Virus record (IMG/VR): IMGVR_UViG_3300000265_000025
Coordinates: 1-22,584 of that record
Source of the DNA: a virus
Reading direction: 5' to 3' (one strand)
Length of the DNA: 22,584 nucleotides
A program made the position numbers and the translations under genes. Each line of letters starts with the position of its first letter. The first letter of the stretch is position 1. The notes under the pieces are model-generated. The model was not told where the DNA came from. It saw nothing but the letters and a program-made list of their open reading frames with translations, and did no database searches. This document shows positions 4,981 through 12,240 of this stretch, in pieces.

Positions 4981-5853
4981 TTAGGAACGGAAGGATTTGA
5001 AGTTCTTTGCTTCTCTCTTGTATACTAGCACGTCTTCGAGCGCACCAGTATCACTGAATACAAATGAGAAGTCAATTTCTTGGTCAGTATGATCAATTAG
5101 TGTGCGAATCCATGCCGCATCATCTGCACTAATCATCTCATATACTTGTTCAATAAGATTAATCCACTTCTCTCTAATCTCAGACTTGGAGTTTTTCTTC
5201 TTTTGCCAAGAGAGTGAAACAATACCCTTATTTGTTGGATTTACAGGTAATGAAAATACTCTACTAGTGTAATCGCGACGGGTATGGACAATAATATTAT
5301 GATCTGATTTGTTTTGCTCGAACCATATATTATAATTATTTTGTAATATTTTCTCGGTAAACTTGTAAAGTTTAGAATCTTGCAGAGTCTTTGTAATACC
5401 AGCAGCATTATGTGACATACTAATAGTATTACCGTCAGCATCAAACTTAAACTTCACGATTTTAATTACATTAGGTCCAATTCTCTCGAAGAGATTTAGC
5501 ACCTTCGCTCTAAGATCTTCAATAGGATCTAACTCAAGAGACAATTGATACCATTCTTTATCGTCCATCAAATATTCTAATGACAAATCAGTAGTTACAT
5601 CAATTTGCTCAATCTCTTCGTTATAGTAAATCCCAACATATCTGGATATAGACTGTGGGATAATTATTTCTTGATCAATAAAAGTAAATCCCAATACTTT
5701 TTGTAGTTTATCAATTTGTTCATTTGTAAAGATTTCTGGATATTTACTATCAACTAGAGATGTGCATTGTGGCCACATTACTGCATTAGTATACAGCAGT
5801 GACTTATCACTCAAACGATATATTTTTGATACGTCAAGTTCTGCTGCAAACAT
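4981..5853 (-). CDS. Hypothetical protein (290 aa)
   Basis: A soluble-looking protein with mixed alpha/beta character, starting MFAAELDVSKIYRLSDKSLL. Segments of note are a strand-rich middle (NVIKIVKFKFDADGNTISM), a basic patch (SWQKKKNSKSEIREKW) and an acidic C-terminal part (FVFSDTGALEDVLVYKRE). No signal peptide, membrane segment or enzyme motif is evident, and I do not recognise the family. The TAATG junction with the 117-residue gene indicates coupled translation. The gene is the last before the strong helicase promoter, so it probably belongs with the oxygenase and fibre genes upstream. Confidence 0.75.
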   Translation of the reverse strand: MFAAELDVSKIYRLSDKSLLYTNAVMWPQCTSLVDSKYPEIFTNEQIDKLQKVLGFTFIDQEIIIPQSISRYVGIYYNEEIEQIDVTTDLSLEYLMDDKEWYQLSLELDPIEDLRAKVLNLFERIGPNVIKIVKFKFDADGNTISMSHNAAGITKTLQDSKLYKFTEKILQNNYNIWFEQNKSDHNIIVHTRRDYTSRVFSLPVNPTNKGIVSLSWQKKKNSKSEIREKWINLIEQVYEMISADDAAWIRTLIDHTDQEIDFSFVFSDTGALEDVLVYKREAKNFKSFRS

Positions 5854-6206
5854 TATTCATTATCCGCTAATAGTTGACCTTTAGGACTGTATACACCAAA
5901 AAAGATATAATCCTCTGGTCTATTACATGATACCTGATTAATTGGAAATAGATCACCACACCATTCTATTGCCTCTTCTACATTATCACAAATGATGAAT
6001 ACATATTCGGATTGTTGAAGAGCAGTGAATATATCTAGCGACAATCTACTTCTATACAAGTCATATGATGCATTGATTGCATCAACATCAGTGCTACTAT
6101 TCCATCCAGTAGAACGCAAGAAGATAATAGTTTTCTCTTGACGCTTAGCAGACTCTTCAATAAAATCCTGCAAGTAATCAATAGTGTAGTTTGCGTGTAG
6201 CTCCAT
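5853..6206 (-). CDS. Hypothetical protein (117 aa)
   Basis: An alpha/beta protein starting MELHANYTIDYLQDFIEESA. Two hydrophobic strands (KTIIFLRS and YVFIICDNVEEAIEWCGDLF) alternate with helices. The C-terminal 'EYVFIxxDxxEEAxxW...FP.NQ...CxxPEDYIFFxVYxxKGQLLxxNE' pattern recalls a conserved cyanophage hypothetical family found near fibre genes, with no function I know. It overlaps the upstream oxygenase gene by 29 bases and its stop overlaps the following ATG (TAATG). Confidence 0.75.
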   Translation of the reverse strand: MELHANYTIDYLQDFIEESAKRQEKTIIFLRSTGWNSSTDVDAINASYDLYRSRLSLDIFTALQQSEYVFIICDNVEEAIEWCGDLFPINQVSCNRPEDYIFFGVYSPKGQLLADNE

Positions 6207-6693
6207 TTAATTTCCAGGCGATAGTAGTTCGTAGTGAGTTGAATGTTCTAGAGAGATCTTCTGCATAGTGTGTCATACGACCATCGAAGAATACTGCTTT
6301 ATTAGGTGCAGGTTCGACGTATGTCCATTTTTTATCACTACCAAGAAATGCAGTCTTTCCACCCCAAGTATGTTTCCATATATGGTTTGAATATAACAAG
6401 AAAGTTCTGCAATCATCATAATTGCCATCAGTATGAGGTAATGCTTTATCACCAAATACATGTCCATTTGCATAGACACGTTCTAATTCTAGTTCAGGTT
6501 CATCTGTTAGGTCTCGTATAATATTTAGGAGATAGTCGTTATAAAACTGTTCATCTGTCAGTAACATCTCCCAAAAAGGAATGGAATGAGTTTTTGATAG
6601 TGATCCATGTCCATATCTCCATTGAGAGCGACTCATGTCCGATACAATCTGAGCAAAATCAAATTGCCCAAAAACCCCATTATAAATTTCCAT
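6178..6693 (-). CDS. 2OG-Fe(II) oxygenase superfamily protein (171 aa)
   Basis: A non-haem iron dioxygenase fold. His87-Thr-Asp89 (LPHTDGNYDD) supplies the HxD pair, His142 (MTHYAED) the distal iron ligand, and Arg155 (LRTTIAWKL) the probable 2-oxoglutarate carboxylate partner. Between them WGGKTAF and APNKAVFFDG match the usual jelly-roll core strands. The order and spacing fit small phage oxygenases. The substrate is unknown; protein side-chain or nucleobase oxidation are both possible. I start at ATG 6693, because the only longer start is a TTG at 6705; the ATG overlaps the upstream stop by 14 bases. Confidence 0.8.
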   Translation of the reverse strand: MEIYNGVFGQFDFAQIVSDMSRSQWRYGHGSLSKTHSIPFWEMLLTDEQFYNDYLLNIIRDLTDEPELELERVYANGHVFGDKALPHTDGNYDDCRTFLLYSNHIWKHTWGGKTAFLGSDKKWTYVEPAPNKAVFFDGRMTHYAEDLSRTFNSLRTTIAWKLNGATRKLHY

Positions 6694-7354
6694 ATTCTCT
6701 AACAAAATTAGTTCTTACTTGTTCAAATGGGACAAGAACTTCTTGTGAAACATCAGGATAGTTTTCTATTAGTTTTTCAATACTTTTACCAAAATTGATA
6801 ATTTGATGACGCATGAAGAAGTCTTCAATAAGACTAGTTGCCCACATTATTGCAACACGACGCTTACCAGATGTTACAGGTGCAACATAATGTCTGTATC
6901 CTGTAGGATACACTAATGCTGTACCTGCTTTTTGTTTAAATTTGAATGGAATCTCGCCATCAATAATCACAAGTTCCCCACCCTCATATTCATCAGGTTC
7001 ATTAAGAAACAATGTGATACTATGATGTACTTTTAGTCCTTGAATGGTGATATTATCGACGTGTGGATTGTACTTTCCACCTTCACGATACTCTGTCAAT
7101 TGTGGAACTGTCATCTCTTTCACAATAAAAGTAGATCTAAATCCACTAGAATCATTAATACCCTTCTGGATAAGTTCCAAACTTTTTCTAAAACTTGATG
7201 TATGCTGAGACATAACGAAGTTATCCTTCATTGATGTATCAACATTAAATTCATCACGTTGCGAAATGGTTCCTTGTGTAAACTCTGCGTTTTTAAATAA
7301 AGAATTAATAACTGTCAGTTGTTCCTTATTAAGAATCTCACATTCATAAAACAT
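6680..7354 (-). CDS. PKHD/PiuC-type Fe(II)-dependent dioxygenase (224 aa)
   Basis: Closely follows the PiuC-like layout. An N-terminal helical lead is followed by YREGGKYNPHVDN with His98 and Asp100, SITLFLNEPDEYEGGELVI (112-130), AGTALVYPTGYRHYVAPVTSGKRRVAIMW with His155 as third iron ligand and a basic residue near 165 for 2-oxoglutarate, and then a C-terminal helix. Cellular homologues are uncharacterised Fe/2OG hydroxylases; in cyanophages they are common and their substrate is unknown. The length matches the family. The gene begins 2 bases after the preceding 307-residue gene and overlaps the next oxygenase start. Confidence 0.85.
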   Translation of the reverse strand: MFYECEILNKEQLTVINSLFKNAEFTQGTISQRDEFNVDTSMKDNFVMSQHTSSFRKSLELIQKGINDSSGFRSTFIVKEMTVPQLTEYREGGKYNPHVDNITIQGLKVHHSITLFLNEPDEYEGGELVIIDGEIPFKFKQKAGTALVYPTGYRHYVAPVTSGKRRVAIMWATSLIEDFFMRHQIINFGKSIEKLIENYPDVSQEVLVPFEQVRTNFVREYGNL

Positions 7355-7356
7355 AA

Positions 7357-8280
7357 TTAGTCGTCCAGGATAAATTTACTACTATCAAAGTCGGGATAAA
7401 TTGATTCTACTTGCATCAGATTAATGATGTCAAGAATTTCTTTCTTTACCTTCTTACTTTGAGATGCTCTTCTCTTAGCATACATGAGTCTGTTGACCAT
7501 TCTGCTGTCAAGAAAATCAGATGATGATTCATCATCATAGTTTGTCCACTGTTCATCATCATCTGGATCCATAAATGCAGGTGGATTCTCTACATCATTA
7601 TACAGTTTTCTATAGTTCTTAGGATCAATAGGATAAACCTTATTAAACAAAGTTTGGGCAAACGCTAGTTTATCATCATATTGTTCTGGTGTAGGAACAG
7701 CAATAGATCTAATCTTTGCTCTCCATGCAATCCACATTGCTTTCTCTCCATCATAAGAATCCTCAACGTCAGGAAGCACACGCCAATCACTAGAGGTGAG
7801 CATCAGTTGCTTCTCTTTAAGTCTCTTGATCCACTTAGATTCAAAGAAGTTGATCTCTTTGTTTAGTGCTTCAACCTTTTGAAATGCTATGTCAGACTTA
7901 CGCTTAGCAGCAACAGTAAGCAATGCTAATGCTGTATTATATACTTTATCTGATTGTTCTTGATTACTACTCTTAAATTGATATTCTGACCAGTAAATAG
8001 ATTCCGTTTTGAAATCATACTTCTGTCTACTACGTTGTGCCATGTATGTGCCATCACTGTAGTAACTAAAGAAATCAAGAGTGTCTTCACTGGTATGCCA
8101 GAAATCTCCGATCATCTCAAAGAACTTAGTCTTTAGTTCATCTTCAAACTCTATTTTAGTTAGAGCTAATGCGTTCATACCTTCCAATAAAGTAACACTG
8201 CTAGGTGCTTGCAGGGCCGTATTATTGGTAAAATCAATCTGCAGTATTGGTTTTCTTATGATTGGTGTGCTTGAGGTCAT
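7357..8280 (-). CDS. Protein with tail-assembly-chaperone-like segment (307 aa)
   Basis: The N-terminal half is an unrecognised alpha/beta region (IIRKPILQIDFTNNT) followed by long charged helices. Residues about 158-195 (KQLMLTSSDWRVLPDVEDSY, then a WIAWRAKIRSI helix) match the 'LL-x-x-SDW-x-x-LPD...W-x-x-YR-x-x-LR' pattern of small tail-fibre assembly chaperones. This suggests help in folding or trimerising one of the neighbouring fibres. The C-terminus is acidic, then basic. The ATG at 8280 overlaps the upstream TGA as ATGA, so I prefer it to the ATG at 8304. A late-type promoter box lies 37 bases upstream. Confidence 0.7.
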   Translation of the reverse strand: MTSSTPIIRKPILQIDFTNNTALQAPSSVTLLEGMNALALTKIEFEDELKTKFFEMIGDFWHTSEDTLDFFSYYSDGTYMAQRSRQKYDFKTESIYWSEYQFKSSNQEQSDKVYNTALALLTVAAKRKSDIAFQKVEALNKEINFFESKWIKRLKEKQLMLTSSDWRVLPDVEDSYDGEKAMWIAWRAKIRSIAVPTPEQYDDKLAFAQTLFNKVYPIDPKNYRKLYNDVENPPAFMDPDDDEQWTNYDDESSSDFLDSRMVNRLMYAKRRASQSKKVKKEILDIINLMQVESIYPDFDSSKFILDD

Positions 8281-9005
8281 GCTAGTGCCGTCTTGATATA
8301 CCATCCCGTCAAGATATATTTATCTCCATTGAATAGTGTGTTTCCTTTGTGAACATGTGTCATACCTGCAGGGAAAAATACCACTGTGCCTTTTGTAGGA
8401 CGGATTCTTCTCTTTTGATATAAAAACTCTGTCTCGCCACCCTCACCTTCTTCAACATCATTAAGATAAATCATCCAGGTAACTTCTCTCTGTGCATGTG
8501 ATGCAGAAGAGTTTTCATAATGCCATTGATGATAACCACCAGATGGTTCTGTCTTCTGCATTTTAATATCAGCAGAAATCATAGGAACATTTTTTAGTTG
8601 TCCAAACTCTGCCGCGTAATGAACCATACATGACTTCAAAAATTGATTAGTCTGATATGTCATTCCTTGGTTAACATAGTTAGCAAGAACAGATTGATCC
8701 TTTCTTGCCAAATTGCTGCCATACTGAATGGCACCTTGCATAATATTGTCATCAAAATTTTCTTGTTGATCATCTGTATCACCAAAAGAGAAATCTTCTG
8801 GTCCAACAAATGAACCACGCTTGTTCAATAGATTTTCAAACCAACCAATACATTGATCACAAAATGGAGCAGGAACAAAGTTTTCCCATACTCCAATAAA
8901 GTCAGTAAAATCTGACTTAGTAATTTTTGGATCTTGCATCAACTCAAGTGGTCTCCACTGTTGGATCTTACCAATAGTAGGATCTGCGCTATGCGAAACT
9001 CTCAT
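8277..9005 (-). CDS. Prolyl-4-hydroxylase-like 2OG-Fe(II) oxygenase (242 aa)
   Basis: The catalytic core resembles the P4H alpha-subunit family. Iron ligands would be His162 and Glu164 (HQWHYEN), then His217 or His219 (AGMTHVHKG), with Lys229 (GDKYILTGW) holding 2-oxoglutarate as in prolyl hydroxylases. The core strands are REVTWMIYLNDVEEGEGGET and KGTVVFFPAG. The usual HxD is HxE here, a permitted but less common variant. About 150 residues of unrecognised N-terminal sequence precede the core. The gene lies 8 bases after the 1063-residue fibre, and penta-proline linkers occur in the fibre-like genes upstream, so virion proteins are possible substrates (inference). Confidence 0.82.
   Translation of the reverse strand: MRVSHSADPTIGKIQQWRPLELMQDPKITKSDFTDFIGVWENFVPAPFCDQCIGWFENLLNKRGSFVGPEDFSFGDTDDQQENFDDNIMQGAIQYGSNLARKDQSVLANYVNQGMTYQTNQFLKSCMVHYAAEFGQLKNVPMISADIKMQKTEPSGGYHQWHYENSSASHAQREVTWMIYLNDVEEGEGGETEFLYQKRRIRPTKGTVVFFPAGMTHVHKGNTLFNGDKYILTGWYIKTALA
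8317..8324 (-). promoter_or_regulatory. Candidate T4-type late promoter box GATAAATA
   Basis: Matches NATAAATA, the cyanophage version of the T4 late -10 element. It lies 37 bases upstream of the ATG of the tail-chaperone-like gene, inside the end of the oxygenase gene. Because it is within coding sequence (reading GDKYI), chance cannot be excluded. Confidence 0.4.
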
Positions 9006-9013
9006 GTTTTAAA

Positions 9014-12000
9014 TTAATATGACTTTATTATATATTTAACTTTGTGAAATGGTGCGACGATAGGAACTTTACGCTGTGGATTTAAAGTAGCAGTAGGAAC
9101 TGGTTTACTACTATTGTTCCACGAGAAAGTTGCTGGATTTAATTCAATATCAACACCTGATCCACCATCTGAAGTAGCATTCTGAGTAAACTTAAGATCC
9201 GGAGAAGCATTAAAATTTGCTAGTCCTTGTCTAAATGAAACAGCATCCGAGTTGACGTTACCATAAGTAAAGTCGGTCTGTGGATTAGTGACAGGATCTG
9301 TTCCCAATAAGTGAGAATGAGTTAGTGTACCAGAATAGATAGACAGATAGTTATTTATTCTAGCACTAGTTGATTGTGTGTCAATAACACCAGCATCCGT
9401 CGGTGCACCATTACTGTTAGATTTCTGGAAGTAGTCATCACTCAAACCACCAATTTGATTGAATGGCGAACCCCAATAGTTACCGAAGGTAGCAGTACCA
9501 TTGCCCGACCCTGGAAGATAATCTGAGATTGAAGATCCTGGTCCATAAGTATTTTGAACTTCTTTATCAACTTCACTAAAGGTCCAGAAACCTGCATTTT
9601 CCCAGTAACGGCCGGAAGTAACATCACCTGCACTATTGACATTATCAGATAGAGGACCAAAATCATCGTCACCTTCTTGTCCTGTGCTGTAATATGCTCT
9701 TCTACCCCATGGAATAAGTGGATCACCCTCATCTCCATCAACAGTTCCAGTAACAATTTGATGTTCGTGCGATGGAGGGCGAACAGTAACTTGACTGACG
9801 GGACCAATTTCAGCAATAACTTCACCAGTCACAGTGAAATCAACCTGCGACTCAAGTAATTCTGTTCCAAATGTTCTTGGAGTTCCTAATGTGAAATAAT
9901 CTGAGTCTACACCATCACTGCTACCAGCTGGTGCAATAACTTGTTCTAGTGGATCTGGACCAGCAACATCTACATCATCAACATACCAGTAACCACCAGT
10001 TGATCCAGTCAGTTCAAATGAACCACCAGCACTAGTTACAGGAACAAATGCCGATGATCCTCTATTGGCATCAACAATACCCGCACCAACCATTCTAACA
10101 TTACGATAGTCTGGAACATTAAAGTTTCCACTATACGATTTAGTTGAAGGAATATATGTACCATTACCACCATATGTGTTACCAATTGATTCCCACAACC
10201 AAGGATAATCCACTACAGCATATGATGCTCCATCACATGGCAAGAATCCTGGGAATCTTTCTACAATGCTACCATATCCAAAGTTACCATCATCTAGTGG
10301 TGTTTCTTTGGTGATAGGAACAACAGTTCCAATAGAAAAACCATCAAACTTAGGTGATCTGTAATAATCTCTAGCGTTGTTAGGATCTTCACCTGCTGCT
10401 TCCCATGCATCATCATCAAAGAATGCATTTTTCTCAGAATACCATACACCAAGATATGCTGGAGGAATAGGTTTAACAGCATAGTTGAAAGATCTCAATT
10501 GAAATGATGGTGCCTCACCAAATGTGATAACTGTCTGACCATAGTGGGATAATCCCTGTACAGGTTCAATATCTGCATTTCCAGGTTGTTGCATAATAAT
10601 GTTGATGAATACAGGATCACCACTAGGATCAGGATTAACTGTGCGTGGTCCTGCTACTGCTCCATCACCATTGATAGAGAATAAAACATCACCAATGTCT
10701 TCACTAGTAGCAAAGTTGAACTGGTTAAATGACTCGGGATTTTCTGCACTAATAGTAATTGGTAAGTTAAAGTCAGTCAATCCAATAGGACCAATGACAC
10801 TAACACCACCAGGAACTCTATTGATAACTTGCGTGATAGGTGTAAATGCCGGAGTAATATCTGGACCAGTCCAATTTGTTACATTCCAAGCCTGAACAAA
10901 TCTATCTCCCACATTAATACCAACACTAACAGAACCTTGTCCAGGTACGTTAGGATCAGTAATATCTGTAGAGTTATCAACAACTAGTTCGATAGTGTCA
11001 TTATTCTGAACTGTGACATTATTAATAAAACCTGCAGAACTACCATTGATACTAATTTTAGGAACAACATTAGTATCAAAAGGTCTGACTGTTACAGGAA
11101 CAGATAGTCCATCATCAAGACCAGCAACCAACGCAACCCTTCTACCATTAACAAGTGTAGTAGAACCTGATGCAGCTTCTGATTTTATACCAGTTTGTCC
11201 GGGAATTTGATTGACTAGAGATTGGAATACAAAATTATTTGGAGTATCATCAATACCTGCCCCAGTTCTAATAGTCCATTGAGAAATACCCGCACCATCA
11301 CCAATAGTGACATCAAACCTTTTAATTGCTGTTGGTGTTGTAGATGATGTACCTCTTAACTGAACATATTGACCATTACTTACAGTAAGGTTGTTACCCC
11401 ACCCAGATGAAATATTATCAAGAATTTCATATCCAGTAGAACTAGTAAATGTAGTGTTGAAATTAGATACTGCAACTTCTGCGCCATTGTCAACATTAAT
11501 AATAGCACTAGTGGTTAATCCCAAAATTTGTGGGATTTCACTATATACAAGTTCCCCTAATTTTAGATTATTCAGTGAACCAAAATCTGGTGGTGGGTTT
11601 GGTGTGTTTACTGGAATTGAAGCAGTTGTAACTTCCCAAACAGCAGATCCTGTTCCAACATCAACAGTAATTTTTCTTGTGTTTGATGGAACAGTTGAAG
11701 ATATCATTCTAATCTGAATCTGGTCAAGATTAGACATGGTATTGTTGAGTGCTCTACCCCATGCCCCCCAGTTATTGTAACTACTAGATGTTTCGTCATA
11801 TACTCTCAGGCGATAAGACCAGTCATTTTGATCAGTAACATTAGAAGTGACAAGCAAATTTGCCTGTGTTCCGGGATCTAATCCAGTAATTGTAACAATT
11901 TGTTCGCCGTCTCTTAAAGGATCAGGATCAGATGCTAGTCCAGTATATGCAACACCGTCATCAGGATCTGCTGTTGCTGCAAATGTTAATAGAGTATCAA

Positions 12001-12205
12001 TTTCTGCGTTAATAACTCCACGAAAAAAATATGGATCGGGAGAACGATCTTCAAATTTAGTCTCAATAATCCAGAAAATATCAAGCTCGCCAATCTTAAT
12101 CCTGACTTGAGTGAGGTCATTATAGTCGGGGGGAGCTTCATAACGAAACTGGATAGTTTGACCCTCTTGAACATACAGAGGAGTAGCACTATACTGATAT
12201 GGCAT
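9014..12205 (-). CDS. Tail fibre with Ig-like repeats and tail-collar domain (1063 aa)
   Basis: The N-terminal 560 residues are beta-rich and contain at least three divergent repeats of about 100-120 residues. Each ends in a V-x-VG...W-x-V/I-x-T strand pair followed by a proline-rich turn (near residues 180-205, 298-322, 427-451). A tail-collar domain follows at about 650-710 (PGFLPCDGASY, NTYGGNG, FNVPDYRNVRMVGAG). His-x-His pairs at 813-815 and 963-965 are placed as in gp12-like metal-bound fibres. The C-terminus ends HKVKYIIKSY. The role is probably a structural, receptor-contacting short-fibre-like protein of the baseplate. A late promoter box lies just upstream, and oxygenase genes follow directly. 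Confidence 0.82.
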   Translation of the reverse strand: MPYQYSATPLYVQEGQTIQFRYEAPPDYNDLTQVRIKIGELDIFWIIETKFEDRSPDPYFFRGVINAEIDTLLTFAATADPDDGVAYTGLASDPDPLRDGEQIVTITGLDPGTQANLLVTSNVTDQNDWSYRLRVYDETSSSYNNWGAWGRALNNTMSNLDQIQIRMISSTVPSNTRKITVDVGTGSAVWEVTTASIPVNTPNPPPDFGSLNNLKLGELVYSEIPQILGLTTSAIINVDNGAEVAVSNFNTTFTSSTGYEILDNISSGWGNNLTVSNGQYVQLRGTSSTTPTAIKRFDVTIGDGAGISQWTIRTGAGIDDTPNNFVFQSLVNQIPGQTGIKSEAASGSTTLVNGRRVALVAGLDDGLSVPVTVRPFDTNVVPKISINGSSAGFINNVTVQNNDTIELVVDNSTDITDPNVPGQGSVSVGINVGDRFVQAWNVTNWTGPDITPAFTPITQVINRVPGGVSVIGPIGLTDFNLPITISAENPESFNQFNFATSEDIGDVLFSINGDGAVAGPRTVNPDPSGDPVFINIIMQQPGNADIEPVQGLSHYGQTVITFGEAPSFQLRSFNYAVKPIPPAYLGVWYSEKNAFFDDDAWEAAGEDPNNARDYYRSPKFDGFSIGTVVPITKETPLDDGNFGYGSIVERFPGFLPCDGASYAVVDYPWLWESIGNTYGGNGTYIPSTKSYSGNFNVPDYRNVRMVGAGIVDANRGSSAFVPVTSAGGSFELTGSTGGYWYVDDVDVAGPDPLEQVIAPAGSSDGVDSDYFTLGTPRTFGTELLESQVDFTVTGEVIAEIGPVSQVTVRPPSHEHQIVTGTVDGDEGDPLIPWGRRAYYSTGQEGDDDFGPLSDNVNSAGDVTSGRYWENAGFWTFSEVDKEVQNTYGPGSSISDYLPGSGNGTATFGNYWGSPFNQIGGLSDDYFQKSNSNGAPTDAGVIDTQSTSARINNYLSIYSGTLTHSHLLGTDPVTNPQTDFTYGNVNSDAVSFRQGLANFNASPDLKFTQNATSDGGSGVDIELNPATFSWNNSSKPVPTATLNPQRKVPIVAPFHKVKYIIKSY

Positions 12206-12232
12206 CTGATGTTAAGACTTTATCCCGTTAAT

Positions 12233-12240
12233 TATTTATG
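12233..12240 (-). promoter_or_regulatory. Late promoter box CATAAATA upstream of the 1063-aa fibre
   Basis: CATAAATA reads leftward directly after the TAA of the preceding gene, with its end 28 bases before the ATG at 12205. It matches the T4-type late consensus (cyanophage NATAAATA) and lies in a true 35-base intergenic gap, which favours function. Confidence 0.65.

Noticed and set aside
9013-9036. Possible promoter before the P4H-like gene (GTTAAATA, TATAAT-like)
   Set aside because: The late box is imperfect and no -35 fits the TATAAT-like sequence; it is explained as the AT-rich coding end of the fibre gene.
9352-9358. TATTTAT (late promoter-like on the minus strand)
   Set aside because: Lies deep inside the fibre gene with no gene start downstream within a useful distance.
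9442-9825. 127-residue minus-strand open frame inside the 1063-residue fibre
   Set aside because: Leucine- and lysine-rich frameshift shadow of a gene whose main frame has clear collar and HxH motifs.
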